This document shows positions 16,924-25,492 of a stretch of 64,000 nt of DNA, piece after piece. The DNA comes from Corallococcus silvisoli (GTDB lineage: Bacteria > Myxococcota > Myxococcia > Myxococcales > Myxococcaceae). The stretch's first letter is position 1. Every line of letters starts with the position of its first letter. The translations under genes and the position numbers were made by a program. The notes under the pieces are model-generated. The model searched no databases. It saw nothing but the letters and a program-made list of their open reading frames with translations, and was not told the DNA's origin. The stretch is from positions 248,001 through 312,000 of the forward strand of contig NZ_JAAAPJ010000007.1 in the NCBI RefSeq assembly GCF_009909145.1, written 5' to 3'.

Positions 16924-18009
16924 ATGTCGCTCGACCACTACGTCACCTTGGGCCGCTCCGGCCTGCGCGTCAGCCCCTTCTGCCTGGGAGCCATGACGTT
17001 CGGCGAGGACCTGGGCTGGGGCAGCAGCGTGCAGACGTCCAACGCCATCATGGACCGCTTCATCGAGCGCGGTGGCAACTTCATCGACACGGCGAACGCG
17101 TACACGTTCGGGCACTCGGAGAAGATCATCGGGGACCACCTGGGCAAGGACCCCGCGAAGCGCGACCGGGTGGTCATCGCCACGAAGTTCTTCTCCAACC
17201 TCTTCGAGAAGGATCCAAACGGCGGTGGCGCGGGCCGCAAGTCGGTGATGGCGGCGTGCGAGGAGTCGCTGCGCAGGCTCCAGACGGACTACATCGACCT
17301 GTACTGGATGCACGCCTGGGACGCGAACACGCCCATCGAGGAGACGATGCAGGCGCTGGACGACCTGGTGCGCTCCGGCAAGGTCCGCTACGTGGGCTTC
17401 TCCGACACGCCCGCGTGGAAGGTGGCGCAAGCGCAGGTGATGGCGTCCTTCCGCGGGTGGGCGCCGCTGGTGGCGTTGCAGATCGAGTACTCGCTGCTGG
17501 AGCGCACGGTGGAGGGCGAGCTCATCCCCATGGCGCGGGAGCTGGGGATGGGCGTGACGCCGTGGTCGCCGCTGCGCAGCGGGGTGCTCAGCGGCAAGTA
17601 CACGCGGGAGAACGCGGGCAAGCAGAAGGCGGACCGGGGCGCGTGGGCGGAGGCGTCGCTCAACGAGAAGACCTACAAGCTCATCGACGCGCTCCAGCGC
17701 GTGGCGAAGGAGCAGAACTCGACGGTGGCGCGCGTGGCGCTGGCCTGGGTGCAGAGCCGCCCGGGCGTGGCGTCCACCATCCTGGGAGCGCGCACGCTGG
17801 AGCAGCTGGACAACAACCTGGGCGCGCTGGACGTGAAGCTCACGCCCGACCAGGTGAAGGTGCTGGATGAGCAGTCCCAGCCCACGTTCAACTTCCCGAC
17901 GGCCTTCCTCCAGGGCGCGCCGTCATTCATGCACGCGGGCCTGCGCGTGAACGGCGTCCAGGCCCCGCCCTGGCCCATGGCGCCCAAGAAGGGGACGCCG
18001 CGCTACTGA
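16924..18009 (+). CDS. aldo/keto reductase
   Basis: A 361-residue soluble aldo/keto reductase of the YajO/YghZ-like class. The full tetrad is present: Asp and Tyr in FIDTANAYTFGHSE, Lys in VVIATKF, His in LYWMHAWD. The cofactor loop is seen in STILGARTLEQLDNN. NADPH-dependent reduction of aldehydes or ketones is expected. The start at 16924 follows a short leader after the redoxin gene and matches family N-termini (YVTLGRSGLRVSPFCLGAM). No partner gene suggests a specific substrate. Confidence 0.93.
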   Translation: MSLDHYVTLGRSGLRVSPFCLGAMTFGEDLGWGSSVQTSNAIMDRFIERGGNFIDTANAYTFGHSEKIIGDHLGKDPAKRDRVVIATKFFSNLFEKDPNGGGAGRKSVMAACEESLRRLQTDYIDLYWMHAWDANTPIEETMQALDDLVRSGKVRYVGFSDTPAWKVAQAQVMASFRGWAPLVALQIEYSLLERTVEGELIPMARELGMGVTPWSPLRSGVLSGKYTRENAGKQKADRGAWAEASLNEKTYKLIDALQRVAKEQNSTVARVALAWVQSRPGVASTILGARTLEQLDNNLGALDVKLTPDQVKVLDEQSQPTFNFPTAFLQGAPSFMHAGLRVNGVQAPPWPMAPKKGTPRY

Positions 18010-18062
18010 TCCGGACAGCGGAAAGCCGGGTCTTGTCGGCACATCCGCGCACCGTGTGGAGT

Positions 18063-18087
18063 GCGGGGCCGTACGTTTCGGCCCCGC
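18063..18087 (+). terminator. GC-rich hairpin after the aldo/keto reductase gene
   Basis: A perfect 9-bp stem GCGGGGCCG/CGGCCCCGC with a 7-nt loop (TACGTTT), 54 nt after the stop codon. There is no U-run after it, so it may be a weak or factor-assisted terminator or an mRNA 3' stabiliser. Confidence 0.5.
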
Positions 18088-18224
18088 TCCCTGAGGAGAT
18101 GCGCGCGGGAGCGTTCAAGACCCGACGCTCGCGGTAGCGCGAACCCGGGTCGTTCCTACAATCGGCTCCCTGGCGGTCGGGTGGATGGGCGGTCTGGCGC
18201 GGTACGGGCGGCGTGGAGGGTGGC

Positions 18225-19871
18225 GTGAGCGAGCTACTGACGGGCGATGGGCTGTCGCATGCGCGGGTGGGCGGGTCGGACTTCTCCCGAGACCCCGACA
18301 CCTTCGATGCCGAGCTGGATGCGTGCCTGGAGCGCGCGCTCTTCACCGGCCCCTCCCAGGAGGACACCGACCCCGCGCCGGAGTCCGCCGCGTCCGGCCC
18401 CCTGGGCGCGCTGCTCGACCTGGCCTCCACGGAGGCGTCGTGGCTGGAGTCGCTGCTGCCGTCGAACGAAGACGCGGAGCCCGCGCTCACGCTGTCGGCC
18501 GAAGCGGCCAACGTCTTCATCCCCGAGTGGCTGCGCGCCGAGGCACCGACGACGTCCACGCGCTGGATGGCCACCTCTCTGCATGAGGCGTCGTGCGGGG
18601 CGGTGACGGAGTGGGACGCCGCGCCGCGGTCGAACGCCTGGGCCGCGCCCGGCTCGCCCGCCGAGGCCTACGCGCGGCAGCCGTGGAGCCCCTATGCCGC
18701 TCCGGTGGAGCCCGAAGCGCCGCTGCCCGGCTTCGCCGACGCCTCGACGCGCATCCTCGGCATGGGCCCGCTGTCGTTCGTCAGCGCGGTGGCGATGGGC
18801 GCGCTCACCGCGGGCCTGCTGGTCGTCGCGGGTCTGCGGTTGACGTCGAACACCGGCTCACACGCGCCCATCACGTCGTCCGCGCCGCGAGCGCTGCTCG
18901 CCCCCGTGAGTGCCCCGTCTCTCGAGGGGGCCACGTCTCCGCGATCGCAGGCCGCCTCCACGGGCACGCAGCTCAGCGGGAGCCTCACGCAAGGCACCGC
19001 GAGCGTCACGGACGCGCAGGCCCTCTCCGGTACGCAGGTCAGCGGGAGCTTCACGCAAGGCAGTGCCGCGAGCGTCGCGGACGCGCAGGGGCGCTCCGGC
19101 ACGCAGCCCGCGTCCAGCCTCGCGCAGGCCATCGCGGGCAGCGTGAACACTCCCGCGCTGACGGACGCGCAGCGCGCCGCGCAGGCCCTGACGCCCAACG
19201 CGCCCGGACTCGCGGGCCCGGCGAACGCGGGCCTCACCACCGGACTGCGCACGTTGGCCCCGGACACCACGCCGGCCGCACCGACGACGAAGAAGAAGGT
19301 CGCCGCGGCCCCTCGCGCCGAGACGCTCGAAGCGCCAGAGGACCGCGGCGAGGTCCGCGAGCTGTCCTTCGGCGGTGAGCTCTCCGCCGAGGAGCTGGCC
19401 CAGGCCCGTCAGGCCGCCGAAGAAGCCGAGGCCGAGGAGGCCGCGCAGCCGGAGTCCGAAATCGACGAGGACTTCGCCCGCGAGCTGGGCTTCACCGACG
19501 ACGCTCAGGCCTCCCAGGCCCGGGCTTCGAAGCAGCCCCAGGAGAAGACCGTCTACATCCCGCCGGCCCCGACCTCCGAGCGCGAGCGCCTGACGCCCGC
19601 GGACGTCACCAGCGTCGTCGTCACGAACCAGCCCGCCATCGCCGCCTGCGTCCAGGCCTTCAAGGCAGGCACCGCGCTGGAGCACGGCGGGCGCTTCCAG
19701 GTGCGCTGGTCGGTGGACACCTCCGGCGCCGTGTCCGGCGTGGCCATGGAGACGGAGGCCCTGCGCGGCTCCCCGCTCGCGGGCTGCATCGAGGACCAGG
19801 TGCGCGGCTGGAAGTTCCCCGTGCACCACGCCGCCCTGGAGGCCCCCGTGCGCTACCCCTTCGTCTTCTAG
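18225..19871 (+). CDS. AgmX/PglI C-terminal domain protein, single-pass membrane
   Basis: 548 residues. The start is taken at GTG 18225, with GGAGG about 6 nt ahead; another GTG lies 12 nt upstream. Residues 1-180 are acidic and disordered. One membrane helix (LSFVSAVAMGALTAGLLVVAGL) lies near residue 190. A long Ala/Ser/Thr/Gln-rich linker with about three degenerate 20-residue repeats (SGTQ-x-SGS) follows, then an acidic helix, then a C-terminal TonB-like domain (AIAACVQAFKAG, GGRFQVRWSVDTSG, GCIEDQVRGWKFP). That last domain is the AgmX/PglI C-terminal family, known from myxobacterial gliding and polysaccharide loci. The layout suggests a trans-periplasmic linker protein. Its role is not known. 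Confidence 0.85.
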   Translation: MSELLTGDGLSHARVGGSDFSRDPDTFDAELDACLERALFTGPSQEDTDPAPESAASGPLGALLDLASTEASWLESLLPSNEDAEPALTLSAEAANVFIPEWLRAEAPTTSTRWMATSLHEASCGAVTEWDAAPRSNAWAAPGSPAEAYARQPWSPYAAPVEPEAPLPGFADASTRILGMGPLSFVSAVAMGALTAGLLVVAGLRLTSNTGSHAPITSSAPRALLAPVSAPSLEGATSPRSQAASTGTQLSGSLTQGTASVTDAQALSGTQVSGSFTQGSAASVADAQGRSGTQPASSLAQAIAGSVNTPALTDAQRAAQALTPNAPGLAGPANAGLTTGLRTLAPDTTPAAPTTKKKVAAAPRAETLEAPEDRGEVRELSFGGELSAEELAQARQAAEEAEAEEAAQPESEIDEDFARELGFTDDAQASQARASKQPQEKTVYIPPAPTSERERLTPADVTSVVVTNQPAIAACVQAFKAGTALEHGGRFQVRWSVDTSGAVSGVAMETEALRGSPLAGCIEDQVRGWKFPVHHAALEAPVRYPFVF

Positions 19872-19929
19872 GCCGCCCGTCCTCCCGCCGGGCACGGACG
19901 GAAGGGACTGGACAGGTGTAACATCTATG

Positions 19930-19947
19930 GGTATGTATATACATACC
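19930..19947. promoter_or_regulatory. perfect 18-bp palindromic operator before the ArsR gene
   Basis: GGTATGTATATACATACC is an exact palindrome ending one base before the ATG at 19949. Upstream TGGACA (19909-19914) followed after 17 nt by TATGTA (inside the palindrome) could be a promoter whose -10 is covered by the site. ArsR-family regulators bind such AT-rich dyads, so autorepression is likely. No Shine-Dalgarno sequence is visible, which suggests a leaderless or very short-leader mRNA. Confidence 0.7.
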
Positions 19948-19948
19948 A

Positions 19949-20293
19949 ATGAATGTTGACGTCTTCGAGACCCTGGCCGACCCCACGCGTCGGCGCCTTG
20001 TCGAGGCGCTTCGGGGCGGTGAGCTGGCGGTGAACGACCTGGTCGAGCGGGTCGACATCCAGCAGTCCGGTGTCTCGCGGCACCTGCGCATCCTCCAGGA
20101 GGCGGGCTTCGTCCAGGTCCGCCCGGAGGGCACGAAGCGGCTGTATTCGCTGCGTCCGGAGCCCTTTCAGCAGCTCGATGCCTGGGTCACCGGGTATCGG
20201 AGCCTCTGGGAGGCCCGGCTCGACAGGTTCGGCGAGGCCCTGGAGCGAAGGCGTCGGACACGCAAGGCCCCACCCGAGGAGGAACCCCCATGA
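19949..20293 (+). CDS. ArsR-family winged-helix repressor
   Basis: 114 residues with the ArsR winged-helix core: ADPTRRRLVEALRGGELAVNDL, the recognition helix QQSGVSRHLRILQEAGFV and the wing RPEGTKRLYSLRP. There is no cysteine metal site, so this is the metal-independent, SdpR/PadR-like type that often controls an AHSA1-domain partner. The stop overlaps the next gene's start by 4 nt (ATGA). A perfect palindrome just before the start codon is the probable autoregulatory site. Confidence 0.93.
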   Translation: MNVDVFETLADPTRRRLVEALRGGELAVNDLVERVDIQQSGVSRHLRILQEAGFVQVRPEGTKRLYSLRPEPFQQLDAWVTGYRSLWEARLDRFGEALERRRRTRKAPPEEEPP

Positions 20294-20784
20294 CGAACGA
20301 GACCGAGACCCCGAAGCGCGGCACCTTCACCTTCGAGCGCACCTTCACCGCGTCGCTCGACGAGGTCTGGGAGCTGTGGACGACGAAGGATGGCATCGAG
20401 TCCTGGTGGGGCCCGGAGGGCTTCTCCGTGAAGGTCCACGAAGTCGCCGCGCGCCCCGAGGGACTGGTTCGCTACGACATGATCGCCACCGCGCCGGAGC
20501 AGATCGCCTTCATGAAGAGGGCGGGCATGCCCCTCTCCAGCCCCGCGCAGTGGACCTTCACGGAGCTGACGCCCCAGCGCCGGCTGGCGTACCGGCACGC
20601 GGTGGACTTCATCCCCGGCGTCACGCCGTACACCGTCTCCACCGTGGTGGAGTTTCATCCGCAGGGGAAGGACGTGCGGATGACGGTGACCTCCGACGCG
20701 ATGCACAGCGAGGAGTGGACGCAGCGGGCGTCCGCTGGGATGCAGAGCCAGCTGGGAAAACTCACGAAGCGATTCCAGCGCTGA
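20290..20784 (+). CDS. SRPBCC/AHSA1-domain protein
   Basis: A 164-residue START-like helix-grip protein: FERTFTASLDEVWELWTTKDGIESWWGPEGF, then SAQWTF and TPYTVSTVVEFHPQGKDVRMTVTSDAMHSEEW, the usual AHSA1 pattern. It overlaps the ArsR gene by 4 nt. ArsR-AHSA1 pairs are common; the AHSA1 protein may bind a hydrophobic ligand or bear on the regulator's signal. No enzymatic residues are evident. Cytosolic. Confidence 0.9.
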   Translation: MTNETETPKRGTFTFERTFTASLDEVWELWTTKDGIESWWGPEGFSVKVHEVAARPEGLVRYDMIATAPEQIAFMKRAGMPLSSPAQWTFTELTPQRRLAYRHAVDFIPGVTPYTVSTVVEFHPQGKDVRMTVTSDAMHSEEWTQRASAGMQSQLGKLTKRFQR

Positions 20785-20815
20785 GCGCCCCGGCGGCGCC
20801 TATCTTCTCCGGGCC

Positions 20816-21148
20816 ATGGCGAAGCAAGCGCCTCCGGAGACGGAGGGTCCAGACCCCATCGAGTTGCATCTGTGTCACCGCTGCCTGATGCGGCTGCCGG
20901 TGGACGCGGGCGGGGTGGACCTTCCGCGCCGCGTGCGCGAAGCGCTGAGGGCGCACGGCCTGGCGGACAGGACGCAGCTCATCCCCGCGTCCTGCCTGGG
21001 TCACTGCCCCACGGGGCGGGTCACGGTGCTCGTCGTCCCCGACGCCACGGCGCGGGGCACGCACGCGAAGCTCATCGACCCGAAGGCGGACGGCGAGGAC
21101 CTGGCCGAGCACCTGTGCCAGGGGCTCGCGAAAGCCGGGCCGCCTTGA
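20816..21148 (+). CDS. thioredoxin-fold [2Fe-2S] ferredoxin-like/metal-binding protein
   Basis: A 110-residue protein with four cysteines in the order CxxC (LCHRCLMRLP) and CxxxC (PASCLGHCPTG), followed by a strand TVLVVPD. This matches small thioredoxin-like ferredoxins and DUF1636-type metal-binding proteins. A [2Fe-2S] cluster is likely. It follows the ArsR/AHSA1 pair by 31 nt, but its role there is unclear. Its 3' end overlaps the convergent pdxA gene by 77 nt. Confidence 0.75.
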   Translation: MAKQAPPETEGPDPIELHLCHRCLMRLPVDAGGVDLPRRVREALRAHGLADRTQLIPASCLGHCPTGRVTVLVVPDATARGTHAKLIDPKADGEDLAEHLCQGLAKAGPP

Positions 21149-22121
21149 GCAGGGCCTCCATCATCGGCACGCAGCTCGCCGTGCCGGTGCCCGCGATGGC
21201 GTAGGCGGTGCCGTGGTCCGGGGACGTGCGCGGCACTGGCAGCCCCAGCGTCACGTTCACCGTGCGCTCGAAGTCCAGGGCCTTGGCGGGGATGAGTCCC
21301 TGGTCGTGGTACATGGCCAGCACCGCGTCGTAGTTCGCGCCCACCTCGTCGGGCCGGGCGAACAGGCCGTCGGCGGGGAAGGGCCCGTGCGCATCCACGC
21401 GCTTCGTCCGCGCGCGCCGGATGGCGGGCCCGATGACCTCCACCTCCTCGCGCCCCAGCATCCCGCCCTCGCCCGCATGCGGGTTGAGCCCCAGCACGGC
21501 GATGCGCGGCTTGCGGCCCACCACCGGCTCCAGGCCGCGCGACAGCAGCTGGAGCTGCGCCACCAGCTTCTCCACCGTCAGCAGCCCGGGCAGCGCGGAG
21601 ATGGGCACGTGGTTCGTCGCCAGCGCGATGCGCACGCGCGGCCCGTCCATCATCATCAACACGTCCACGCCGAACGCGTCCGCCAGCACCTCCGTGTGGC
21701 CCATGAAGGGGATGCCCGCGCGGGAGATCTCCTCCTTCGACACGGGCGCGGTGCACAGCGCGTCCACCGAGCCCGCGCGCATCGCGTCGATGGCGGCCCG
21801 CACGTACGCGTACTGCGCCCGGCCGCCCTCGCGCGACGGCTTGCCCGGCACGCGGTGCTTCTCCGCGAGGCGCGTCACCTCCACCACCGCCGGCCCCGTG
21901 GTGCGGCCCAGGTCCTCCAGGGCCACGCGCGGGAAGCGGCGGAAGAGGGGGAAGGCGTCCAGCGTGGGCCCGTCCCCGAACACCACCGGCACCAGCGCGC
22001 GGCGCACCGCGGGCTTCGCCAGCGCCAGGGCCGTCACCTCCGGCCCGATGCCCGACACGTCCCCCAGCGAGATGCCCACGCGAGGCAGCGCGGAGGCCGG
22101 GGCCACCGGGGCGGGCCTCAC
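21072..22121 (-). CDS. pdxA: 4-hydroxythreonine-4-phosphate dehydrogenase
   Basis: A 349-residue PdxA, which oxidises 4-phosphohydroxy-L-threonine in DXP-dependent vitamin B6 synthesis. Family blocks seen: ISLGDVSGIGPEV at the N-terminus, TAPVSKEE, FMGHTEVLA (metal His), LGLNPHAGEGG, and AMYHDQGLIPAKAL with the second metal His. The last 20 residues (after LLKAARL) are an Arg/Pro-rich tail not typical of the family and overlap the convergent ferredoxin-like gene. The start overlaps the stop of the upstream surA-like gene by 4 nt, echoing the surA-pdxA order of enterobacteria. Confidence 0.95.
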   Translation of the reverse strand: MRPAPVAPASALPRVGISLGDVSGIGPEVTALALAKPAVRRALVPVVFGDGPTLDAFPLFRRFPRVALEDLGRTTGPAVVEVTRLAEKHRVPGKPSREGGRAQYAYVRAAIDAMRAGSVDALCTAPVSKEEISRAGIPFMGHTEVLADAFGVDVLMMMDGPRVRIALATNHVPISALPGLLTVEKLVAQLQLLSRGLEPVVGRKPRIAVLGLNPHAGEGGMLGREEVEVIGPAIRRARTKRVDAHGPFPADGLFARPDEVGANYDAVLAMYHDQGLIPAKALDFERTVNVTLGLPVPRTSPDHGTAYAIAGTGTASCVPMMEALLKAARLSRAPGTGARPGPRRPPSGR

Positions 22122-23089
22122 ATCTTCACTTCGACGTTGGCCTTCGAGCGCAGCTCCTGGACGTACTGCTCCAGGAACTTCTCCGTCTTCTCGTTGAGGA
22201 GCTTGGACTCCAGCTTGGGCTTCATCTCCTCGAAGGAGGCCACGGACACGTTGCGGCGCTCCTCCACCTTCAGGATGTGCCAGCCGAAGTTGGTGCGGAT
22301 GGGCTCGCTCACCTCGCCCTGCTTGAGGCTGAAGGCGGCCTTCTCGAACGCGGGCACCATCACGCCGCGCTTGAAGTAGCCCAGGTCGCCGCCGTCCGAC
22401 GCGCTGGGGCCCTCGCTGCGCGCGCGCGCCAGGGCCGAGAAGTCCATGCCCGGCCGGCGGGCCTCCTGCGCGATGCCCTCCGCCTTCTGCTTCGCGGCGG
22501 CCACCTGCGCCGGCGTGGCCTTGGCGTCCACCTGCACCAGGATGTGGCGGGCGTGGACCTCCACGTCCTCGCTCTCCAGGCGGGTGTACTGGGTGTAGGC
22601 GGCCTTCAGGTCCTCCTCGGTGACCTTCACCTTGGGGCCCACCTTCATGCGCAGCAGCTTGTCGCGCACCACGCGCTTGCGCAGCATGTCCCTGTAGCTG
22701 GCGAGCGTGAGGCCCTCGTTCACGAGCAGCTGCTCGAACTGGGCCATGTCGCTGACGTTGTTCTGCTTGAGCACGTCCTGCACCAGGTCATCCACCTCCG
22801 CGTCGGTGGTGGTGATGCCCAGCTGCGCGACCTCCGCCTCCATCAGCTTCTCGCCGATGAGCGTGTCCAGCGCGGTCTTCATGAGCTGCGCGCGGGCCTC
22901 GGCGCGCTTGTGCGGGTCGATCTCCGAGTTGACGCGCTGAAGCTCTGGCGCGGCGCGCTGCTGCACCTCGGACAGCGCGATGACGTCGCGGTTCACCACC
23001 GCCGCCACCTTGTCCACCAGCTCCGCGTGGGCGCGCGTACCGCCCGCCAGGAGCATCACCGCCGCCAGGAACGCCACCAGGTTCTTCAT
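22118..23089 (-). CDS. surA: SurA-type periplasmic peptidyl-prolyl isomerase/chaperone
   Basis: A 323-residue protein with a signal peptide (MKNLVAFLAAVMLLAGGTRAHA). It has a SurA N-terminal chaperone helix bundle (LVDKVAAVVNRDVIALSEVQ) and one parvulin domain (VEVHARHILVQVDA, GGDLGYFKRGVMVPAFEKAAFSL, FGWHILKVEERR). E. coli SurA has two parvulin domains; this one has a single domain. It assists outer-membrane protein folding in the periplasm. The start at 23089 is chosen because it gives the signal peptide and has GAGGG upstream. It lies between another parvulin lipoprotein and pdxA in one operon. Confidence 0.92.
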   Translation of the reverse strand: MKNLVAFLAAVMLLAGGTRAHAELVDKVAAVVNRDVIALSEVQQRAAPELQRVNSEIDPHKRAEARAQLMKTALDTLIGEKLMEAEVAQLGITTTDAEVDDLVQDVLKQNNVSDMAQFEQLLVNEGLTLASYRDMLRKRVVRDKLLRMKVGPKVKVTEEDLKAAYTQYTRLESEDVEVHARHILVQVDAKATPAQVAAAKQKAEGIAQEARRPGMDFSALARARSEGPSASDGGDLGYFKRGVMVPAFEKAAFSLKQGEVSEPIRTNFGWHILKVEERRNVSVASFEEMKPKLESKLLNEKTEKFLEQYVQELRSKANVEVKM

Positions 23090-23151
23090 CGCAACGACCC
23101 TCTTGAACGAAACACCGGGAAGGCCAACCGCCCGCCCTCCGGAAAAGTCCT

Positions 23152-24147
23152 TCACTTCGCCGCCTGCGGCGCCGGCCGCCCGCGGATGGTCTGCAGCGTG
23201 GCCTCGTTCACCACCACCTGGGCCTTGTCGCGAAGGTCCTTCTCGAACGCCTCCTGCGCCGACGCCCGCTTGGCCTCCAGCAGGCGCCCCTCCACCTTCG
23301 CGCGCACCTCCGCCAGCTCCCGCTTCCTCGCCGACCTGCGCTCCAGCACCTTGAACAGGTGGTAGCCGTACTCCGTGGACACCACGTCCGAAACCTGCCC
23401 CACCCCCAGCTTGAATACCACCTCGTCGAAGGCAGGAGGCATCTGTCCGCGGGGGAAGAAGCCCAGGTCGCCCCCCACCTTGGCGTCCGCGCTGAGTGAA
23501 TAGCGCCGCGCCAGGTCGGAGAACTTCTTGCCTGCCTTCAGCTGGGCCTGGAGCTTGCGCGCCTCATCCAGCCCCTTGACCACCATCTGCGCCGCGTGGA
23601 CCTCCTCGGGCTCCTGGAAGTCCGCCTCGTGCGCCGCGTAGTAGGCGCGCAGCTCCTCCTCCGTCACGGCCACGCGCGAGTAGACGTGGTTCATGAAGAG
23701 CTTCTCGATGGTGAGCCGGCTGGCCTCGCGCGCGCGCAGCTCCGCCATGGACAGCTGCCCCTGGGCGAGCACCTCGTTGAAGTTGCCCGCCGGGTAGTCG
23801 CCTGACAGCCGCAGCACGCCCCGGTCCACCTCTTCGGGCGTCACCGCGATGTTGTTCTGCTTGGCGGACTGCAGGAGCAGCATCCGCTTCACCAGCGTGT
23901 CCACGAGCGCCCGCTTGAAGGGCTCCACCTCCTCGGGCGTGGGCTCGGGGCCCTCCGTGGTGGCCAGCTCGCGGGACAGCTCCTGTTCGAAGTCCGTCCG
24001 GCTGAGGGACTCGCCGTTCACGGTGGCCACCACCGCGGGGTCCGGCCCCTCCTGGGTCTGCGGCCGGCAGCCCGTCAGGCCCAGCACGCCCAACGCCAGG
24101 GCGGTGGACCACGACAGCAGGGAGGCGCGGAAGGGGACGGGACGCAT
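23152..24147 (-). CDS. parvulin (PpiC)-type peptidyl-prolyl isomerase lipoprotein
   Basis: A 331-residue lipoprotein: MRPVPFRASLLSWSTALALG leads into lipobox GLTGC. It has the SurA-type N-terminal helices (VVATVNGESLSRTDFEQEL) and a parvulin domain (EVHAAQMVVKGLDEARKL, VGGDLGFFPRGQMPPAFDEVVFKL, YGYHLFKVLERR). It is paralogous in layout to the next gene but membrane-anchored. The much longer open frame to 25173 lacks coding signal; the ATG at 24147 gives the signal peptide. First gene of the operon leading to surA and pdxA. Likely acts at a periplasmic membrane face on folding outer-membrane proteins. Confidence 0.92.
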   Translation of the reverse strand: MRPVPFRASLLSWSTALALGVLGLTGCRPQTQEGPDPAVVATVNGESLSRTDFEQELSRELATTEGPEPTPEEVEPFKRALVDTLVKRMLLLQSAKQNNIAVTPEEVDRGVLRLSGDYPAGNFNEVLAQGQLSMAELRAREASRLTIEKLFMNHVYSRVAVTEEELRAYYAAHEADFQEPEEVHAAQMVVKGLDEARKLQAQLKAGKKFSDLARRYSLSADAKVGGDLGFFPRGQMPPAFDEVVFKLGVGQVSDVVSTEYGYHLFKVLERRSARKRELAEVRAKVEGRLLEAKRASAQEAFEKDLRDKAQVVVNEATLQTIRGRPAPQAAK

Positions 24148-24320
24148 GCGCGGAGGCCTCGGGGGAGGGGTCAGGGGACCTGCCACGGTGGTGCCGGGCC
24201 GCCGGGCTTTCAAGCGGGACGTCACGGCCGGGATGGGAAGCGAACGGATGGGCCCATGGGACGGCCCTCCGGGTAGCACGGCGTCGGGGCCCGGACAACC
24301 GGCGCCCCGGGGCTCGCGCC

Positions 24321-25340
24321 TCAGACGGGCGTGGCGTTGGAGGACAGGAAGGCCTCCACCTGGGGGAAGATCTCGTCCGGCGCCCTGCGGCCCAGCACCA
24401 GGTCCGCGTGGCCGTAGTCCTCCGCGAAGCCGTGGCCGCGCCCGGCGACCAGCATCTTCACCGGGCCCCCCAGGTGCTCCTTCGCCCGGGCCACCGCCAG
24501 CGGCGGCGCGAGCAGGTCCCGGCTGCCGGCGATGAGCAGGAAGGGGATGCGCACCCCGGCGAGCGGTTCGCGGTAGTCGAAGGCGCCGTCGAAGCTCGTG
24601 AACTGGCTGGTGGTGATCCACCGGGCGAACTGCCGCCCCACGCCCCCGGCGATGTCCGCCGGCACGTTGGCCAGCGCCCAGCGCACCACCTGCGGATCCA
24701 TGTTGTCCGCCAGCATCATGTACCGGGTGAGCGGCCCCGGCGGCGCCCCGAAGAACGCGATGCTGGTGACGCGGCGGGTGGGGATGACCTTGAGCTTGAG
24801 CAAGGGCTCCACCCGCTGCACGAAGGCGCGCAGGCCCGGCTGCACCGCGAAGGTGAACGGAGCGCCCAGGGACACCGCCGCCTTCACGGGCGCCTGGGGG
24901 TTCTTCGCCAGGTGGGCGTAGAGCATCAGGCCGCCCTTGGAGTGGCCCACCCAGAAGACCTGCTGGGCGCCCGTGGACAGCACCGTGCGCAGGGCCGTCC
25001 GCACGTCGTGCTCCGCCTGGTCGTCGAAGTTCCAGTCCGCGCACGCCCCGGCGAGCCCCCGGCCGCGCAGCTCGATGACCCATGTCTCGAAGCCCGCCCG
25101 CGCCAGGTAGCGCGCCAGGCTGTATTGCTCGTTGAAGTCCATGTGGAAGCGGTTGGCCCCCAGCCCATGGCACAGCAGCACCGGCTCCGCGTACCGGCGC
25201 TCTCCGCGCGGGTGGTAGCGCCCCAGCGCGATGGCCGCCCCATCGTCGGTGGGGACCCGGTACAGCTCGTCCGGCTTGAAGCTCAGTGTCAGCAGCCCCT
25301 CCTTTCCCCGCTCGACCGCACGGGTGAAGAGGTCCGCCAT
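24321..25340 (-). CDS. alpha/beta hydrolase
   Basis: A 339-residue alpha/beta-hydrolase with a nucleophile elbow GHSKGG (Ser), an oxyanion region LLCHGLGANRFHMDF and a probable catalytic His in GRGHGFAEDYGH. ELRGRG precedes the elbow as in lipase/esterase or PHB depolymerase-like hydrolases. The start is taken at ATG 25340; an in-frame GTG at 25379 is possible. No signal peptide. The substrate is unknown, though the size and the ANRFHMDF motif suit a lipid or ester hydrolase. Confidence 0.88.
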   Translation of the reverse strand: MADLFTRAVERGKEGLLTLSFKPDELYRVPTDDGAAIALGRYHPRGERRYAEPVLLCHGLGANRFHMDFNEQYSLARYLARAGFETWVIELRGRGLAGACADWNFDDQAEHDVRTALRTVLSTGAQQVFWVGHSKGGLMLYAHLAKNPQAPVKAAVSLGAPFTFAVQPGLRAFVQRVEPLLKLKVIPTRRVTSIAFFGAPPGPLTRYMMLADNMDPQVVRWALANVPADIAGGVGRQFARWITTSQFTSFDGAFDYREPLAGVRIPFLLIAGSRDLLAPPLAVARAKEHLGGPVKMLVAGRGHGFAEDYGHADLVLGRRAPDEIFPQVEAFLSSNATPV

Positions 25341-25492
25341 CCGGCTCAACCGGGGTGCCGCTGCCTGTCGTGGTGTCACGTCCCTCAGTCTACGCCCGAC
25401 CCGTGGCCGTTGCCGGGGTGTCGCACCCGGACTTTCACGGAACGGCAGGGCAGTTGCACTGAATGAGAAACCATCGAGGGGAGGTCGTGGAG

